Positions 25,188-34,633 are shown, counted from the stretch's first letter. The stretch: 64,000 nucleotides of DNA from Paramesorhizobium leguminum (GCF_003217235.1 NZ_QJTF01000002.1:62001-126000); one strand, 5' to 3'. The notes: generated from the sequence alone by a model not told the origin. A program made the numbers and translations.

Positions 25188-27352
25188 CAGTGGCTCATCT
25201 CCCTGGCAGCAACTTCCACAGCATGGCGCTGCTGTTCTTGCAGCGCCCATTCAAGCGTGTCTTTCGAAATGACGTTCCTCGCCACGAGATAACCGCCAAC
25301 AAGTCCATCCGAAGCAGGCGAATAGTGCATCATCGCCTCGTTGAAAGCGTCGCGTGATACACCGCCCTGTTCGACCAATAAATCGCCAAGCAATGGAACT
25401 TCAGAACTATGTACTAACTTTAAAGCGCTTAGTGATTCGACACTGGCCCCATCTTTCCTCTGTTCGCTCAAAAAGCGCAAGCCGACTGTGATATCGCGAT
25501 CGCGAACGATGAACTGGCGCGGACGATAGCCGAGAGTTGCTCGGATTTGTTCCTGCACGATGTCAGGGAGAGGAGCAGCCGTCGCGAGACGGACCTTCCC
25601 ATCCGGCCCCTCCCCGTCCGGCAACGCAAGAATGCGCCAGCGAACGCTGAGCTCCAGCGGAAACCGGTCTTTTGCGGCGAGGATTTCGGCCTCGGAGACC
25701 GATGTCAGGTCCAGTCCGGACTGGAAGGCGATCGCCTCGGCCAGCACTTCTTCGGCAAGCCAGCCCTCCTGCACCAGGATACGGCCGAAGGGGACGTGTT
25801 TCTGGTCCTGCTTTTGCAGCGCCGCCTGAAGAGTGTCGTCATTGATCGCCTGCCATGAAACGAGCAGCTCACCCAGCCTCGTGCGTTCCTCGGTCAGTCC
25901 TCCGCCCGTGGGGAAGTCGTGCATCGTCTTGTCCCACGTAAGGCGCCTGCCCAGGATAAGGTGCAAAAGATACTGCTTCCATGCGCGCGACATCGCCATG
26001 AAATTCACGAAATTGCCGACAACCATGCGCGGGATCGACAGCAGCCCGTGCTCCCAGCCGAAGGTGCGGGAGGTGAAGTAGACGCGCTGGGCGACTCGCA
26101 ATGTAAGCGCGACGGCATTCAATCCCAGGAGAAGCTCGAACCAGCTGCCCGATGCGGTGATCGGCGGATAGCTCACAGTCATGAGGCCCGTCACAAAGGC
26201 GATCTGGAACAACAGATATTGTGCGACGAGCACATAGGCGAGGATCGCTATGAAGGCCGTCACGGCGCCTTTGCGGTCGCGCAGCAGAAAATATCGATCC
26301 ACCAGCGAGCCATGCCAGCCGAAATAGGCCCACCCCTGAAAAACGATGCCGAGCGACCAGCGTGTCTTCTGCCGATAGGAGGTGCGGAAGGTATTGGGAA
26401 AATACTCGCGCACGCTGAGCGGCATGCGCACGATGGTTTCCTTCACCTTGCCGTAGCCGAACCACGACGCCCGCTTGACGCGATATTCCACGGGGAACCG
26501 CGCCAGGATGGAGTGCATCCCGTGCGCGGCAAGACGTACGCCGATATCGTAGTCCTCGGTGAGCGTCTGGGTGTTGAAAGGCTGGTTGTCGGTTTCAGCC
26601 GCGAGCGTCAACAGCGCGCGGCGGGAAAAACAGGTGCCGACACCGGCTGACGGTACCTGCTTGGCAAGGCTTTCGCGCACGACAAGATCCTTGCCATGCC
26701 ATTCCGCGAACTCGTCCATGTAGACGCCGGCGACGAGATCGAACCAGTTGCGCTCCAGCGAGGCGACAGGAAGCTGGATCAGATCCTTGCGCGGCAGGAG
26801 ATAGTTGAAATACTGCAGTTCCACCGGATGCAGCACGTCCTCGCTGTCATGCAGCACCACGCCCGCGAAGCTGATGCCGTGCTTCTCCTCATGGGCAAAG
26901 ATCGCCTGCACGACCCAGTTGAGGCAATCCGCCTTGCAGGTGGGCCCGGCATGCGGCACCTCCACGCGCACCAGCTGCTTGTAGCGGCGGCGCATGCGCT
27001 CGACTTCCTTGATGGTCGCCGCGTCATTGCAATAGGTGCCGACGAAGATCGTATAGTTTCGATAATCGAGCACCTTCACCATGTTTTCCAGCATGGCGGC
27101 AATGACGTCGTATTCCATCCAGGCCGGAATCATGATCGCGATGTGCTGCTCTGGCCGGTCGCGCAATTGCTCCGCCCGAAGCGGCTTGTAGCCCCGCTTC
27201 GTGGTGGCGCGCTTGGCCTCTCGAAACCAGTACCATGCGTCGATGAAAAGATCATCGATGCTGGATATGAGGATCACGACGGCAATGGCGATGGCGCCAT
27301 ATTCCAGCCAAAGGTAGTAGTCCGCGAAAAGATAGGGCCAATAAAGCGACAT
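25187..27352 (-). CDS. NfrB-like processive glycosyltransferase with C-terminal MshEN (c-di-GMP) domains
   Basis: 721 residues. N-terminal membrane helix, then a GT2 catalytic domain with the processive-synthase motifs in order: HDSEDVLHP, LTEDYDIGVRLAAHG and the Q..RW motif in YRQKTRWSLGIVFQGW. A membrane-helix block follows (residues about 350-440). The C-terminal 220 residues carry repeated MshEN-type motifs: RLGELLVSWQAINDD, PFGRILVQEGWLAEE, LLGDLLVEQGGVSRD and VGGYLVARNVISKD, each about 24 residues and ending near Q or an aromatic. MshEN domains bind c-di-GMP in MshE and NfrB. Expected to polymerise a ManNAc-type sugar supplied through WecB and to be switched on by c-di-GMP. Confidence 0.85.
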   Translation of the reverse strand: MSLYWPYLFADYYLWLEYGAIAIAVVILISSIDDLFIDAWYWFREAKRATTKRGYKPLRAEQLRDRPEQHIAIMIPAWMEYDVIAAMLENMVKVLDYRNYTIFVGTYCNDAATIKEVERMRRRYKQLVRVEVPHAGPTCKADCLNWVVQAIFAHEEKHGISFAGVVLHDSEDVLHPVELQYFNYLLPRKDLIQLPVASLERNWFDLVAGVYMDEFAEWHGKDLVVRESLAKQVPSAGVGTCFSRRALLTLAAETDNQPFNTQTLTEDYDIGVRLAAHGMHSILARFPVEYRVKRASWFGYGKVKETIVRMPLSVREYFPNTFRTSYRQKTRWSLGIVFQGWAYFGWHGSLVDRYFLLRDRKGAVTAFIAILAYVLVAQYLLFQIAFVTGLMTVSYPPITASGSWFELLLGLNAVALTLRVAQRVYFTSRTFGWEHGLLSIPRMVVGNFVNFMAMSRAWKQYLLHLILGRRLTWDKTMHDFPTGGGLTEERTRLGELLVSWQAINDDTLQAALQKQDQKHVPFGRILVQEGWLAEEVLAEAIAFQSGLDLTSVSEAEILAAKDRFPLELSVRWRILALPDGEGPDGKVRLATAAPLPDIVQEQIRATLGYRPRQFIVRDRDITVGLRFLSEQRKDGASVESLSALKLVHSSEVPLLGDLLVEQGGVSRDAFNEAMMHYSPASDGLVGGYLVARNVISKDTLEWALQEQQRHAVEVAAREMSH

Positions 27353-27366
27353 CTGGTGGTCTACCT

Positions 27367-29598
27367 TTATGCCTGGTCGCCGCCCCGGCGCTTACGCGCT
27401 CGCCGCGCAAGCAGGAGCAGAAGGAGGAAGGCAAGGCCCAGCACCGCGGTCGCTACCCATGAGAAGTGCCGCTCCCAGAAGGATCCTTCGAGAAGCTTGC
27501 TCAAGGTGAAGGGCGCGTTGTTCGCCCCTTTGGCGCCATTCTCATAGGCAGGCGTGCCATTGCTGTTGACCGCAGCCAGAATACCGGCCTCCCCCACGAC
27601 AGCGACATCGCCCTGGCCGAGCTGGAAGGACTTGTCCAGACGCGGGCCCTCGCCAACCGTGCGGTAGCTGATCCCCGGTTCGGTCGCGCCCGTCACCGCC
27701 TGCAGCACGGCGACATGATCAAGTCCGGCGACATCGTAGAAAACCTTGCCATCCTTGTCGGCGATCGAAACATGCTGTCCCGCAACCTTCACCGTATCGG
27801 CAGCACCTGCCACCGGCACATCGAAGGCCAGGAACGGCTTCTTCGGCGCGATAGCCGCATTGTTTTCGCCAAGGCTCAACACCGCCTTCGATGGCGAAAT
27901 CCCCGCCGCGTCGGCGACGCTGATGAGCGTCGGCAGCGTTTCGGTGGCCGAATTGCGCCAGCCCTGCGGCACGATCACCTCGGAATCATCGGCAAGCCTG
28001 GCGACTATGCCGGAGAAGTTCTGGGCGGCAGGCGCGGCTTCCAGCCAGATCCGGCTGTTGGGCAACACCGCCGCCGGGAAGGCTTGCGGCACTTCGCAAT
28101 TGCCGCCGGCGGGCTGGCGCTGGAACTGCACGCGCACCGTATTGCGCGGCAGAAGCGCATAGGACGGCACATCAACCGAGATGCTCTCAGCCTTGCCATC
28201 GGCGGTCAGGCGCTTGGCGCCGAGGAGATAATCGTTGAGATATACGGAGGCCACCGGCGAGGTTTCCGTCGCGCCCGGAGCAGCGGCGACATTGATCGTC
28301 ATGCTCGAAGGCACCTTGCCTTCGCCAAGGCTGGAGCCAAGATCGAAAGTCGTCGTCCAGTCGCCGCGCGCCACGACATCGAGATTGCCGGCGGACTGAT
28401 CGAGCGAGCCCAGCGCCACGCTATTGGAGCCGGCGTTCGGCTTGCCGACCGTGTTGAGGACCATGCCGCGGACAAGCGCGGTTTTCCGCCACAGGCCATC
28501 GAACAGGCCCGTCGCCGCAGCCGCCGCATCCGGAGAAACGGCAATGACCGGACGGCCGGCAAGCGTGCGGACATCGACGGTCTTTGCTTCAGCGGCGTTG
28601 AGAAGCGAGTCCTTGCGCGTCGCAAGCGCGTCAAGCGCCGCGGTCGCCGCCGGGTCGGCTTGCGCCAGCTCTGCCCCTACAGCGTCGAACGCCGTCTTGA
28701 GCCTGGCTGCGAGCGCCGGATCGGAAACCGCGACATCGGCGCGCACCTGCGGCGCGCCCAGCAGCAGCAGAGCGCCGACTTCGGCCTCATTGGCGAGGGC
28801 AACCTTGCCGCCCTTCGCCAGCGCGGCGAAGGCAGGTACATTCATAAGCGCCGGGGGGATTTTGAGACCTGTCGTGTCGATCTCGCTGCCCGGCTTGGGC
28901 AACGCGATGACCTGCACATCCTTGCCGGCCCGTTGCAGGGCAACGCCGAGCCGCCACGCGGCATCGTAGCTGCCGCCTTCCAGCGCATCGGAGGCGACGA
29001 GAAGCGTGACCTTGCGCGGCAAGGCCGACCAGACGGATGCGATATCCGTGACGCCGGAAGGATCGTAGCCATATTCGAAATAGGAATTGGGCGAGATCTG
29101 CAACAGATTGCCGATGGATCTATCTTCATTACAGAGATCGTCGCGACCCGTTACGGATGCCCATGCGAGACCAAGCCGCACGAAGCCCGAAGGACGCGGT
29201 GCACCGTCAACGCCGATGCTCACATCCGCCTCGCCTTCCGCGTCATCAGGTGAACGCGCGGCAACCACGTTGCCGTCCAGCGCCATCGTATAGGTGGTCC
29301 GCCCGCCATCGGCGCGGATATAATGACCATCCACGACCAGGCTCGGATCGATCAGCTTCACATTCGCGGGAACCGGCAGATAAATTTCGCGGCGCGCATC
29401 GCTGGAATTCAGCGTGATCGGCTGGGTAAGCCCAAGCTCCTTGAGGGAAACTTTTTCGCGAACGATGGATCCGCCTGCAAGCGATTTGACCGCGTCGCCA
29501 ATTTCGCCCGCATAGGCCGCCTGGCCACCCTGTACGACGAGCAGACCGCCGATCAGGGCGGAGGACAGAAGGAGTCGACGACGAGCTGAATCAATCAT
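27367..29598 (-). CDS. BcsB-like periplasmic subunit of polysaccharide synthase
   Basis: 743 residues. Signal peptide (LLLSSALIGGLLVVQGGQAAYAGE). A long periplasmic part has BcsB-like modules: carbohydrate-binding-like segments (VSIGVDGAPRPSGFVRLGL and STMINVAAAPGATE-type strands), KVTLLVASDALEGGSYDAAWRLGVAL and the ladder NTVRVQFQRQPAGGNCEVP. A single C-terminal membrane helix follows (WVATAVLGLAFLLLLLLARRARKRR). In cellulose synthase, BcsB guides the nascent chain through the periplasm beside BcsA. Here the partner would be the NfrB-like synthase encoded 14 bases downstream. Confidence 0.82.
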   Translation of the reverse strand: MIDSARRRLLLSSALIGGLLVVQGGQAAYAGEIGDAVKSLAGGSIVREKVSLKELGLTQPITLNSSDARREIYLPVPANVKLIDPSLVVDGHYIRADGGRTTYTMALDGNVVAARSPDDAEGEADVSIGVDGAPRPSGFVRLGLAWASVTGRDDLCNEDRSIGNLLQISPNSYFEYGYDPSGVTDIASVWSALPRKVTLLVASDALEGGSYDAAWRLGVALQRAGKDVQVIALPKPGSEIDTTGLKIPPALMNVPAFAALAKGGKVALANEAEVGALLLLGAPQVRADVAVSDPALAARLKTAFDAVGAELAQADPAATAALDALATRKDSLLNAAEAKTVDVRTLAGRPVIAVSPDAAAAATGLFDGLWRKTALVRGMVLNTVGKPNAGSNSVALGSLDQSAGNLDVVARGDWTTTFDLGSSLGEGKVPSSMTINVAAAPGATETSPVASVYLNDYLLGAKRLTADGKAESISVDVPSYALLPRNTVRVQFQRQPAGGNCEVPQAFPAAVLPNSRIWLEAAPAAQNFSGIVARLADDSEVIVPQGWRNSATETLPTLISVADAAGISPSKAVLSLGENNAAIAPKKPFLAFDVPVAGAADTVKVAGQHVSIADKDGKVFYDVAGLDHVAVLQAVTGATEPGISYRTVGEGPRLDKSFQLGQGDVAVVGEAGILAAVNSNGTPAYENGAKGANNAPFTLSKLLEGSFWERHFSWVATAVLGLAFLLLLLLARRARKRRGGDQA

Positions 29599-29646
29599 GA
29601 TGAACCTATTTCACAAGGTGGGGGGATTTTTTGAATTTTGAGATTT

Positions 29647-30783
29647 TCAGATGGCGAAGGGAGCGATGTCCCTGCCCGCAAGCGATGCGGCGATCCGCTT
29701 CGATGCCAGGCCGTCGCCATAAGGATTGAGTATCCGCGCAAAGCCGGAATAGTAGGCGGCATCGCCCAGGAGGCGTTCCACCTCGCCCGTGATGCGCTGG
29801 GCATCCGTGCCGACGAGGCGCACGACGCCGGCTGCGACCGCTTCCGGCCGTTCCGTGACATCGCGCATGACCAGAACCGGCTTGCCGAGCGAAGGAGCCT
29901 CCTCCTGCACGCCGCCGGAATCCGTCAGGATGATATCCGCCCTGTTCATGAGATAAACGAAGGAAAGATATTCCTGCGGCTCGATCAGATGAATATTGGG
30001 CTTGCCCGAAAGCAGTTCATGGACGGGACCGCTCACATTGGGATTGAGGTGGACGGGATAGACGATCTGAAGGTCGGCGCGCCGGCTGAGTTCCGCCAAA
30101 GCTTTGCATATGTTGAGAAAGCCGTCGCCGAAGCTCTCACGGCGATGCCCCGTGACGAGAAGCACGCGCCGTGACGGATCGAGAAAGGAAAATTGCGCCT
30201 CAAGCCGCGTCCGGATGGCCGGATCATTGTCGATACGGCCCACCGTCTCCTTGAGAGCATCGATGACCGTGTTGCCGGTGACGAGAATCTCGCCGCCAAG
30301 CCGCTCCGCGCGCAGATTATCCGCGCTCGTCTCGGTCGGCGCGAAAAGCTTCGTGGCGGCCACATCGATGACGCGGCGATTGAGCTCTTCCGGCCAGGGC
30401 TTTGCGAGATCATAGGTACGCAGCCCCGCCTCGACATGGCCAATCTTGATGTTGCGATGAGCGGCGGCAAGGCTTGCGGCCATCGCCGTCGTGGTATCGC
30501 CATGCACCAGCACATAATCGGGCCGGACTTCGGCAAATATGTCATCAAGCCCGGCCATGACGCGGCTGGCGAGACCGTTGAGGGTCTGGTTGGGCGCCAT
30601 CACAGCCAGATCGAAATCAGGCTTGATATCGAAGAGCGCCAGCACCTGGTCGAGCATGGTGCGATGCTGCCCGGTAACGCAGGTTATTGATCGAATTCCC
30701 TTTTCCGCGGAAAGGGCTTTCACGACCGGGGCCATCTTTATGGCTTCCGGCCTCGTACCGAAGACCGACAAAACATGCATCAA
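29647..30783 (-). CDS. wecB: UDP-N-acetylglucosamine 2-epimerase (non-hydrolysing)
   Basis: 378 residues. Converts UDP-GlcNAc to UDP-ManNAc in the cytoplasm. Signatures: VLSVFGTRPEAIKMAPVVKAL at the N-terminus, VLVHGDTTTAMAASLAA, KIGHVEAGLRTYDL, LVTGHRRESFG and ILTDSGGVQEEAPSLGKPVLVMR. First gene of the five-gene operon wecB, bcsB-like, nfrB-like, nfrA-like, ybcH-like; it probably supplies the activated sugar. The 233 bases upstream (30784-31016) should carry the operon promoter, but I see no clear boxes. Confidence 0.95.
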   Translation of the reverse strand: MMHVLSVFGTRPEAIKMAPVVKALSAEKGIRSITCVTGQHRTMLDQVLALFDIKPDFDLAVMAPNQTLNGLASRVMAGLDDIFAEVRPDYVLVHGDTTTAMAASLAAAHRNIKIGHVEAGLRTYDLAKPWPEELNRRVIDVAATKLFAPTETSADNLRAERLGGEILVTGNTVIDALKETVGRIDNDPAIRTRLEAQFSFLDPSRRVLLVTGHRRESFGDGFLNICKALAELSRRADLQIVYPVHLNPNVSGPVHELLSGKPNIHLIEPQEYLSFVYLMNRADIILTDSGGVQEEAPSLGKPVLVMRDVTERPEAVAAGVVRLVGTDAQRITGEVERLLGDAAYYSGFARILNPYGDGLASKRIAASLAGRDIAPFAI

Positions 30784-31016
30784 TTTATTAAATCCTGGTT
30801 GTTTCGTCCTGCACCATCCTGCCCTGCAACCAAGGCAAGAATAGTACCGCCCCCAAAACCCCGTTGCGGCACATACAGAGAAACAATCGGATCTGTAAAT
30901 TCACAACATATCACGGGCTGAATTAATTCCGCCGCGCCGCGTTGGTAAAAAAGCCTTTTTCATAACAATCAGGACTGGCGCGCCGAGTCGCGCAGGAGCG
31001 TCAAATGCCCGTTTTT

Positions 31017-31538
31017 TCAAGCTTCCTGCGGCTTAAAGGCTGCAAAATCGGCGATTTTCGCAACTTTTCCATTCAAAAGCTGCAACCATTCCTCGGCCTG
31101 CGCAAATGCCTTACGGTAGGCTGCCGAACCTTGCCTGACGCTCGAAGCATCCGGCAGAAAGTGGATTTGGAGGAGCGGAAATCCTGCCACGGAGGTGTTT
31201 ATATCGAGCGAAACCTGATTCTGCCCTGCATCAACAGTCATTGATTCGATATCGCGCGCATAGACCCAGGCCCGCCGCACACGATTCCCCATATAGAGGC
31301 CAGGCTCACTGCCAATGCCGGCGAAATGCCTGTTGTCGCCGCGCGAAACCACGAAATTCGTTACGCCCGCTTCAGCCAGTTCCGCCCGCAGCGGATCGCG
31401 CCCGAATGTCACGAAGGCCACGGCAATAATAAAAACGAATGAAGAGACCAGCAGAAAAAACGGAAAATCGCCGATCCATGAAATTGCACCACCAGCAGCC
31501 GCAATAACGGCCACGCGCGCAGCGATAATGCCCATCAT
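31017..31538 (-). CDS. Membrane protein of unknown function
   Basis: 173 residues. Two hydrophobic helices at the N-terminus (IIAARVAVIAAAGGAISW and FPFFLLVSSFVFIIAVAFVTF), then a soluble domain of about 110 residues with strands (NFVVSRGDNRHFAGIG, AWVYARDIESMTVDAGQNQVSLDI) and a helical tail. The order of two helices followed by a beta-rich cytoplasmic domain resembles PH-like membrane proteins, but no family is claimed. AGG lies six bases before the tandem ATG start. Confidence 0.7.
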   Translation of the reverse strand: MMGIIAARVAVIAAAGGAISWIGDFPFFLLVSSFVFIIAVAFVTFGRDPLRAELAEAGVTNFVVSRGDNRHFAGIGSEPGLYMGNRVRRAWVYARDIESMTVDAGQNQVSLDINTSVAGFPLLQIHFLPDASSVRQGSAAYRKAFAQAEEWLQLLNGKVAKIADFAAFKPQEA

Positions 31539-31718
31539 TTCGACCTGCCCCTAGGTTGTGCCCCAGCTATCGAAATGCGGCGATAAAGCGCCAAAAGTAA
31601 AGAAAAATCGCGGCTATGCTGAGCTTAATGCACATGTTCCGCGATATGGACGAGGCTTCCCCTCTACCCGCGAGAATCTACTGAGTCTAATCTAAGCCAA
31701 TCACATATGGCGCGGCTT

Positions 31719-31886
31719 GCCCCTCACCCTTACCCTCTCCCCGCAAAGACGGGGAGAGGGAGGCGCCAGCGTAGCCGCTTCTTCCTTCTCCCCGCGTGCG
31801 GGTTGAGGAGCGATCCGCGCAGCGGACAAAAAGCCAACGATTTGGCTTTTTGAGCGACGAACGTGCCGGCAGGCGGATGAGGGGCT
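31719..31886. repeat. CCCCTCACCC-type palindromic element, intergenic copy
   Basis: Starts CCCCTCACCCTTACCCTCTCC and ends GATGAGGGGC, with an inner CTCCCCG...CGGGGAGAGG hairpin and a second hairpin AAAAGCC...GGCTTTT. The same end sequences occur in the copy inside cobC (51778-51936). It fills most of the 438-base gap 31539-31976; the remaining sequence shows no gene. Confidence 0.85.
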
Positions 31887-31976
31887 TTTTCAGTGCCATA
31901 TGCGATTGCCCTGCGGTCTGATTTATCAGGGCGGCAATTGCTTTTTTCCTTGTCGCAGGTTCAGGACAGAAAGCCC

Positions 31977-32603
31977 TCAAATCTCCCCGCACACCGCGGC
32001 AAACGCCGCTGCTTTTTCTAAAATGGCGACGAACCGGTCGCCGGCAACTTCCAATGGGCCGGAATTGTCGAGCATGATCGCCCCGTCGCGGTGCGCTATC
32101 GCCTGTGTGCCACGCCGCAGCCGTTCCTCGATATCAGCCGCATCCTCGCGGCCACGCTGTGCCAGGCGGCGCGCCAGCACCTCCGGCGCGGCATGAAGAT
32201 GTATCACCCGGATATTGGCATATGCCGAGCCGATTTCCTCAAGCGTACTGCGCGAGACATTGGCGATCACCACGGCGCCATTATCGACATGGTGATCGAC
32301 GGCCTTGGGCAGCGCATATCGCAGCCCATGCGCATTCCAGTGCAAACTGAACGCGCCCTTCTCAAGCGCCGCGTCAAACGCCTCTTCGTTCACGGTATCG
32401 TGTTCTTCCGTATCATCAGCAGCCGCGCGGGTGACGATCCGGCGCACGAAATGAAATTCGGATCGATGCTGCAACCGCTCGCGCGCATAAGCAAGGATGG
32501 TGTCCTTGCCCGAACCGCTCGGCCCGACCACGGCAACGAACACGCCGTTCCGTAGAGGCCGCGTCTCGCTTAAGACCCGTTCGATGGAACCGGACGCCAT
32601 CAT
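31977..32603 (-). CDS. phnN: Ribose 1,5-bisphosphate phosphokinase
   Basis: 208 residues from the ATG at 32603, four-base overlap (ATGA) with the phnM stop. A guanylate-kinase-like P-loop is near residue 25 (AVVGPSGSGKDTILAYARERL), followed by FVRRIVTRAA and the pattern SLHWNAHGLRYALP. It makes phosphoribosyl diphosphate from ribose 1,5-bisphosphate, a step linked to phosphonate breakdown. It is the last gene of the three-gene unit DUF1045, phnM, phnN. Confidence 0.93.
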   Translation of the reverse strand: MMASGSIERVLSETRPLRNGVFVAVVGPSGSGKDTILAYARERLQHRSEFHFVRRIVTRAAADDTEEHDTVNEEAFDAALEKGAFSLHWNAHGLRYALPKAVDHHVDNGAVVIANVSRSTLEEIGSAYANIRVIHLHAAPEVLARRLAQRGREDAADIEERLRRGTQAIAHRDGAIMLDNSGPLEVAGDRFVAILEKAAAFAAVCGEI

Positions 32604-33739
32604 ATCACCCGCGCCCCCTCGCGCCACACCGTACGGATGACCGGCACGTGATCATCGACCCGCACGCGCACCAGATCGGCGCGTTTGCCCACGGCAATCT
32701 CGCCACGATCGTCAAGGCCGACCGCATCCGCCGAATTCTTCGACACGAGCCGCATCGCCTGCGGCAGCGTAATCGCCTCCACGACTTCGCTCAAATAAAA
32801 CGCCGATTGCATCAGGCTGAACGGGATATAATCGGAGGAAAGAATGTCGAGACAGCCCTTCTCGGCCAGTTCCCGCGCCGAAACATTGCCGGAATGCGAG
32901 CCCCCGCGCACCACATTCGGCGCGCCCATCAGCACCGATAGTCCCGCCGCCTTCGAGGCGCTGGCTGCCGCATGGGTGGTGGGGAATTCCGCCACGCGTA
33001 TCCCTTGTTCCACCGCCTCCTCGACATGGGCGACGGTCGCGTCGTCATGGCTGGCGAGAACGATGCCGCGCGCATGGCAGGCCTCGGAAATAGCCGCCCG
33101 GTTGGCCGCCGAATGGCGTTCCGATTCGGCCATGCGCTTCTCGCAATAGCGGCGAAACTCCTCCTCGGAGGTCTTCAGCTTGCGCATGTAATAGACACGA
33201 TAGGCTTCGGGATCGGCGAACTGGCGCTGTCCCGGCGCATGGTCCATGAGCGATGCCATCCGCACCCGCCCATAGCCCTCCAGAAGCGAAAAGGCTTCAA
33301 GGCAATCGGACGCCGAAACCTCGCAGCGAAGATGCAGGAAATGTTCCGCGCGCAGCCGGTTGTTGCGCGTACTGTCGCAGATCGCGTCTGCCAGCACCCG
33401 CATATCCTCCACGCCCACTTCCGCCTCGTCATCGAGACCTATGCGCAGCGCATCGAAAACCGTGGTGATGCCTGACGCGGCGATCTGCGCATCATGCGCC
33501 TGCACCGCCGCAACAGGATTCCACCGTACCTTGGGACGCGGCGCGTAATGCCCCTCCAGATGGTCGGTATGAAGCTCGATCAGGCCCGGCGTGAGAAAAT
33601 CGCCCTCCATGTCTTCGCCGGCGACCGTGTTGCCCCAGGAAATATCCGCAATTTTTCCATCCCGAACCTGCAGGGAACCGGCAAGCACCTCATTTTCCAG
33701 AATAATGCGGGCATTCTTCAATATGAATTCATGCAACAT
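32600..33739 (-). CDS. phnM: Alpha-D-ribose 1-methylphosphonate 5-triphosphate diphosphatase
   Basis: 379 residues from the ATG at 33739 (MLHEFILKNARIILEN), matching the family length; longer frames are not conserved. Amidohydrolase features: LTPGLIELHTDHLEGHYAPRPKV with metal ligands, VLASHDDATVAHVEEAV, and SSDYIPFSLMQSAFYL with the late Asp. In the C-P lyase pathway it removes diphosphate from the ribosyl-phosphonate intermediate. Unusually, the lyase genes themselves are not beside it in the window. Confidence 0.94.
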   Translation of the reverse strand: MLHEFILKNARIILENEVLAGSLQVRDGKIADISWGNTVAGEDMEGDFLTPGLIELHTDHLEGHYAPRPKVRWNPVAAVQAHDAQIAASGITTVFDALRIGLDDEAEVGVEDMRVLADAICDSTRNNRLRAEHFLHLRCEVSASDCLEAFSLLEGYGRVRMASLMDHAPGQRQFADPEAYRVYYMRKLKTSEEEFRRYCEKRMAESERHSAANRAAISEACHARGIVLASHDDATVAHVEEAVEQGIRVAEFPTTHAAASASKAAGLSVLMGAPNVVRGGSHSGNVSARELAEKGCLDILSSDYIPFSLMQSAFYLSEVVEAITLPQAMRLVSKNSADAVGLDDRGEIAVGKRADLVRVRVDDHVPVIRTVWREGARVI

Positions 33740-33756
33740 ATCAGGCACTTTTCTTG

Positions 33757-34482
33757 TCAGGCACTCTTCTTGGGCCGCCCGGCTCCGGTAAGCGGGGAAA
33801 CGGACAGCGGATGCAGGGAATGAACCTCGAACGGCGCGCCGGGCTCGGCTTCGACGAACAGCGCCAGATTGTTTATTTCGACCGGTTCGCTCAGGACCGG
33901 CTCGAAAAACGCATCCAGCATTCGTGCAACGCGAAGCTTGTCCTTTTCCTCGACACGCCCTGTTAAAGTCATGTGAAAACGAAAATCCTCGAACACGTAA
34001 GGATAACCCCATTGTTCCAGATTTCTCAACTGGGAAATACTTAAACTTTCAGGCTTGCGCCGCGCCCGCTCTGTTTCCGTGGCCGATGCGCGAAAGCGGT
34101 CCAGGGCGACGACGACATCGTTCGCCAGTTGGTCCAGTTCCGCCAGCGGCTCCTCCGGCACCAGCGCGAAGAAATCTCCGAGCGCCGCGACATGCAGCCG
34201 ATCGATGGTAACGGGAGCCACCGACGAAGCGAAATGCATCAGGCTGGAAAGCAAATCGCGCTCGGTGAACTTCTCATCGAGACTGAATGGCGCCTTCAGT
34301 GTCGCGTGAAAACCATAACGGCGCGGTTCCGCAGTCAACAGCGCCACCTCCTCCGGCTCGAAGGAGCGGATCGCCGGCGGCTTCACCGCCGCACCGCTGA
34401 AAACGTTGCGCCCCAGCCAGTTGGCGGCCACCTTACTGAGCGGATCGCCCGCCGGCGGGGTGAAATAGATCGCATAACGCAT
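33757..34482 (-). CDS. DUF1045 phosphonate-associated protein, 2H phosphoesterase-like
   Basis: 241 residues from the ATG at 34482. Two His-x-Thr motifs, YGFHATLKAPF (His 59) and FRFHMTLTGRV (about residue 175), are the signature of the 2H phosphoesterase superfamily, which opens cyclic phosphates. The family (DUF1045, TIGR03223 type) is found with phn genes, and this gene ends 17 bases before phnM. A role with ribosyl 1,2-cyclic phosphate, as for PhnP, is plausible but inferred. A plus-strand kinase gene diverges upstream. Confidence 0.82.
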   Translation of the reverse strand: MRYAIYFTPPAGDPLSKVAANWLGRNVFSGAAVKPPAIRSFEPEEVALLTAEPRRYGFHATLKAPFSLDEKFTERDLLSSLMHFASSVAPVTIDRLHVAALGDFFALVPEEPLAELDQLANDVVVALDRFRASATETERARRKPESLSISQLRNLEQWGYPYVFEDFRFHMTLTGRVEEKDKLRVARMLDAFFEPVLSEPVEINNLALFVEAEPGAPFEVHSLHPLSVSPLTGAGRPKKSA

Positions 34483-34633
34483 GGCCGATTCCCTCTTTCC
34501 CCTTTTTGTTACATGCCGAATATGACATGCCAACAAAGGAAATCGGCCAAGAAATTGGATTGCCTGGTTACGCAGCGGGCCGGTTATTTTGCATCGGCCT
34601 GATTATGCAGGGAAAACGGACGGGAGAAAAGAA

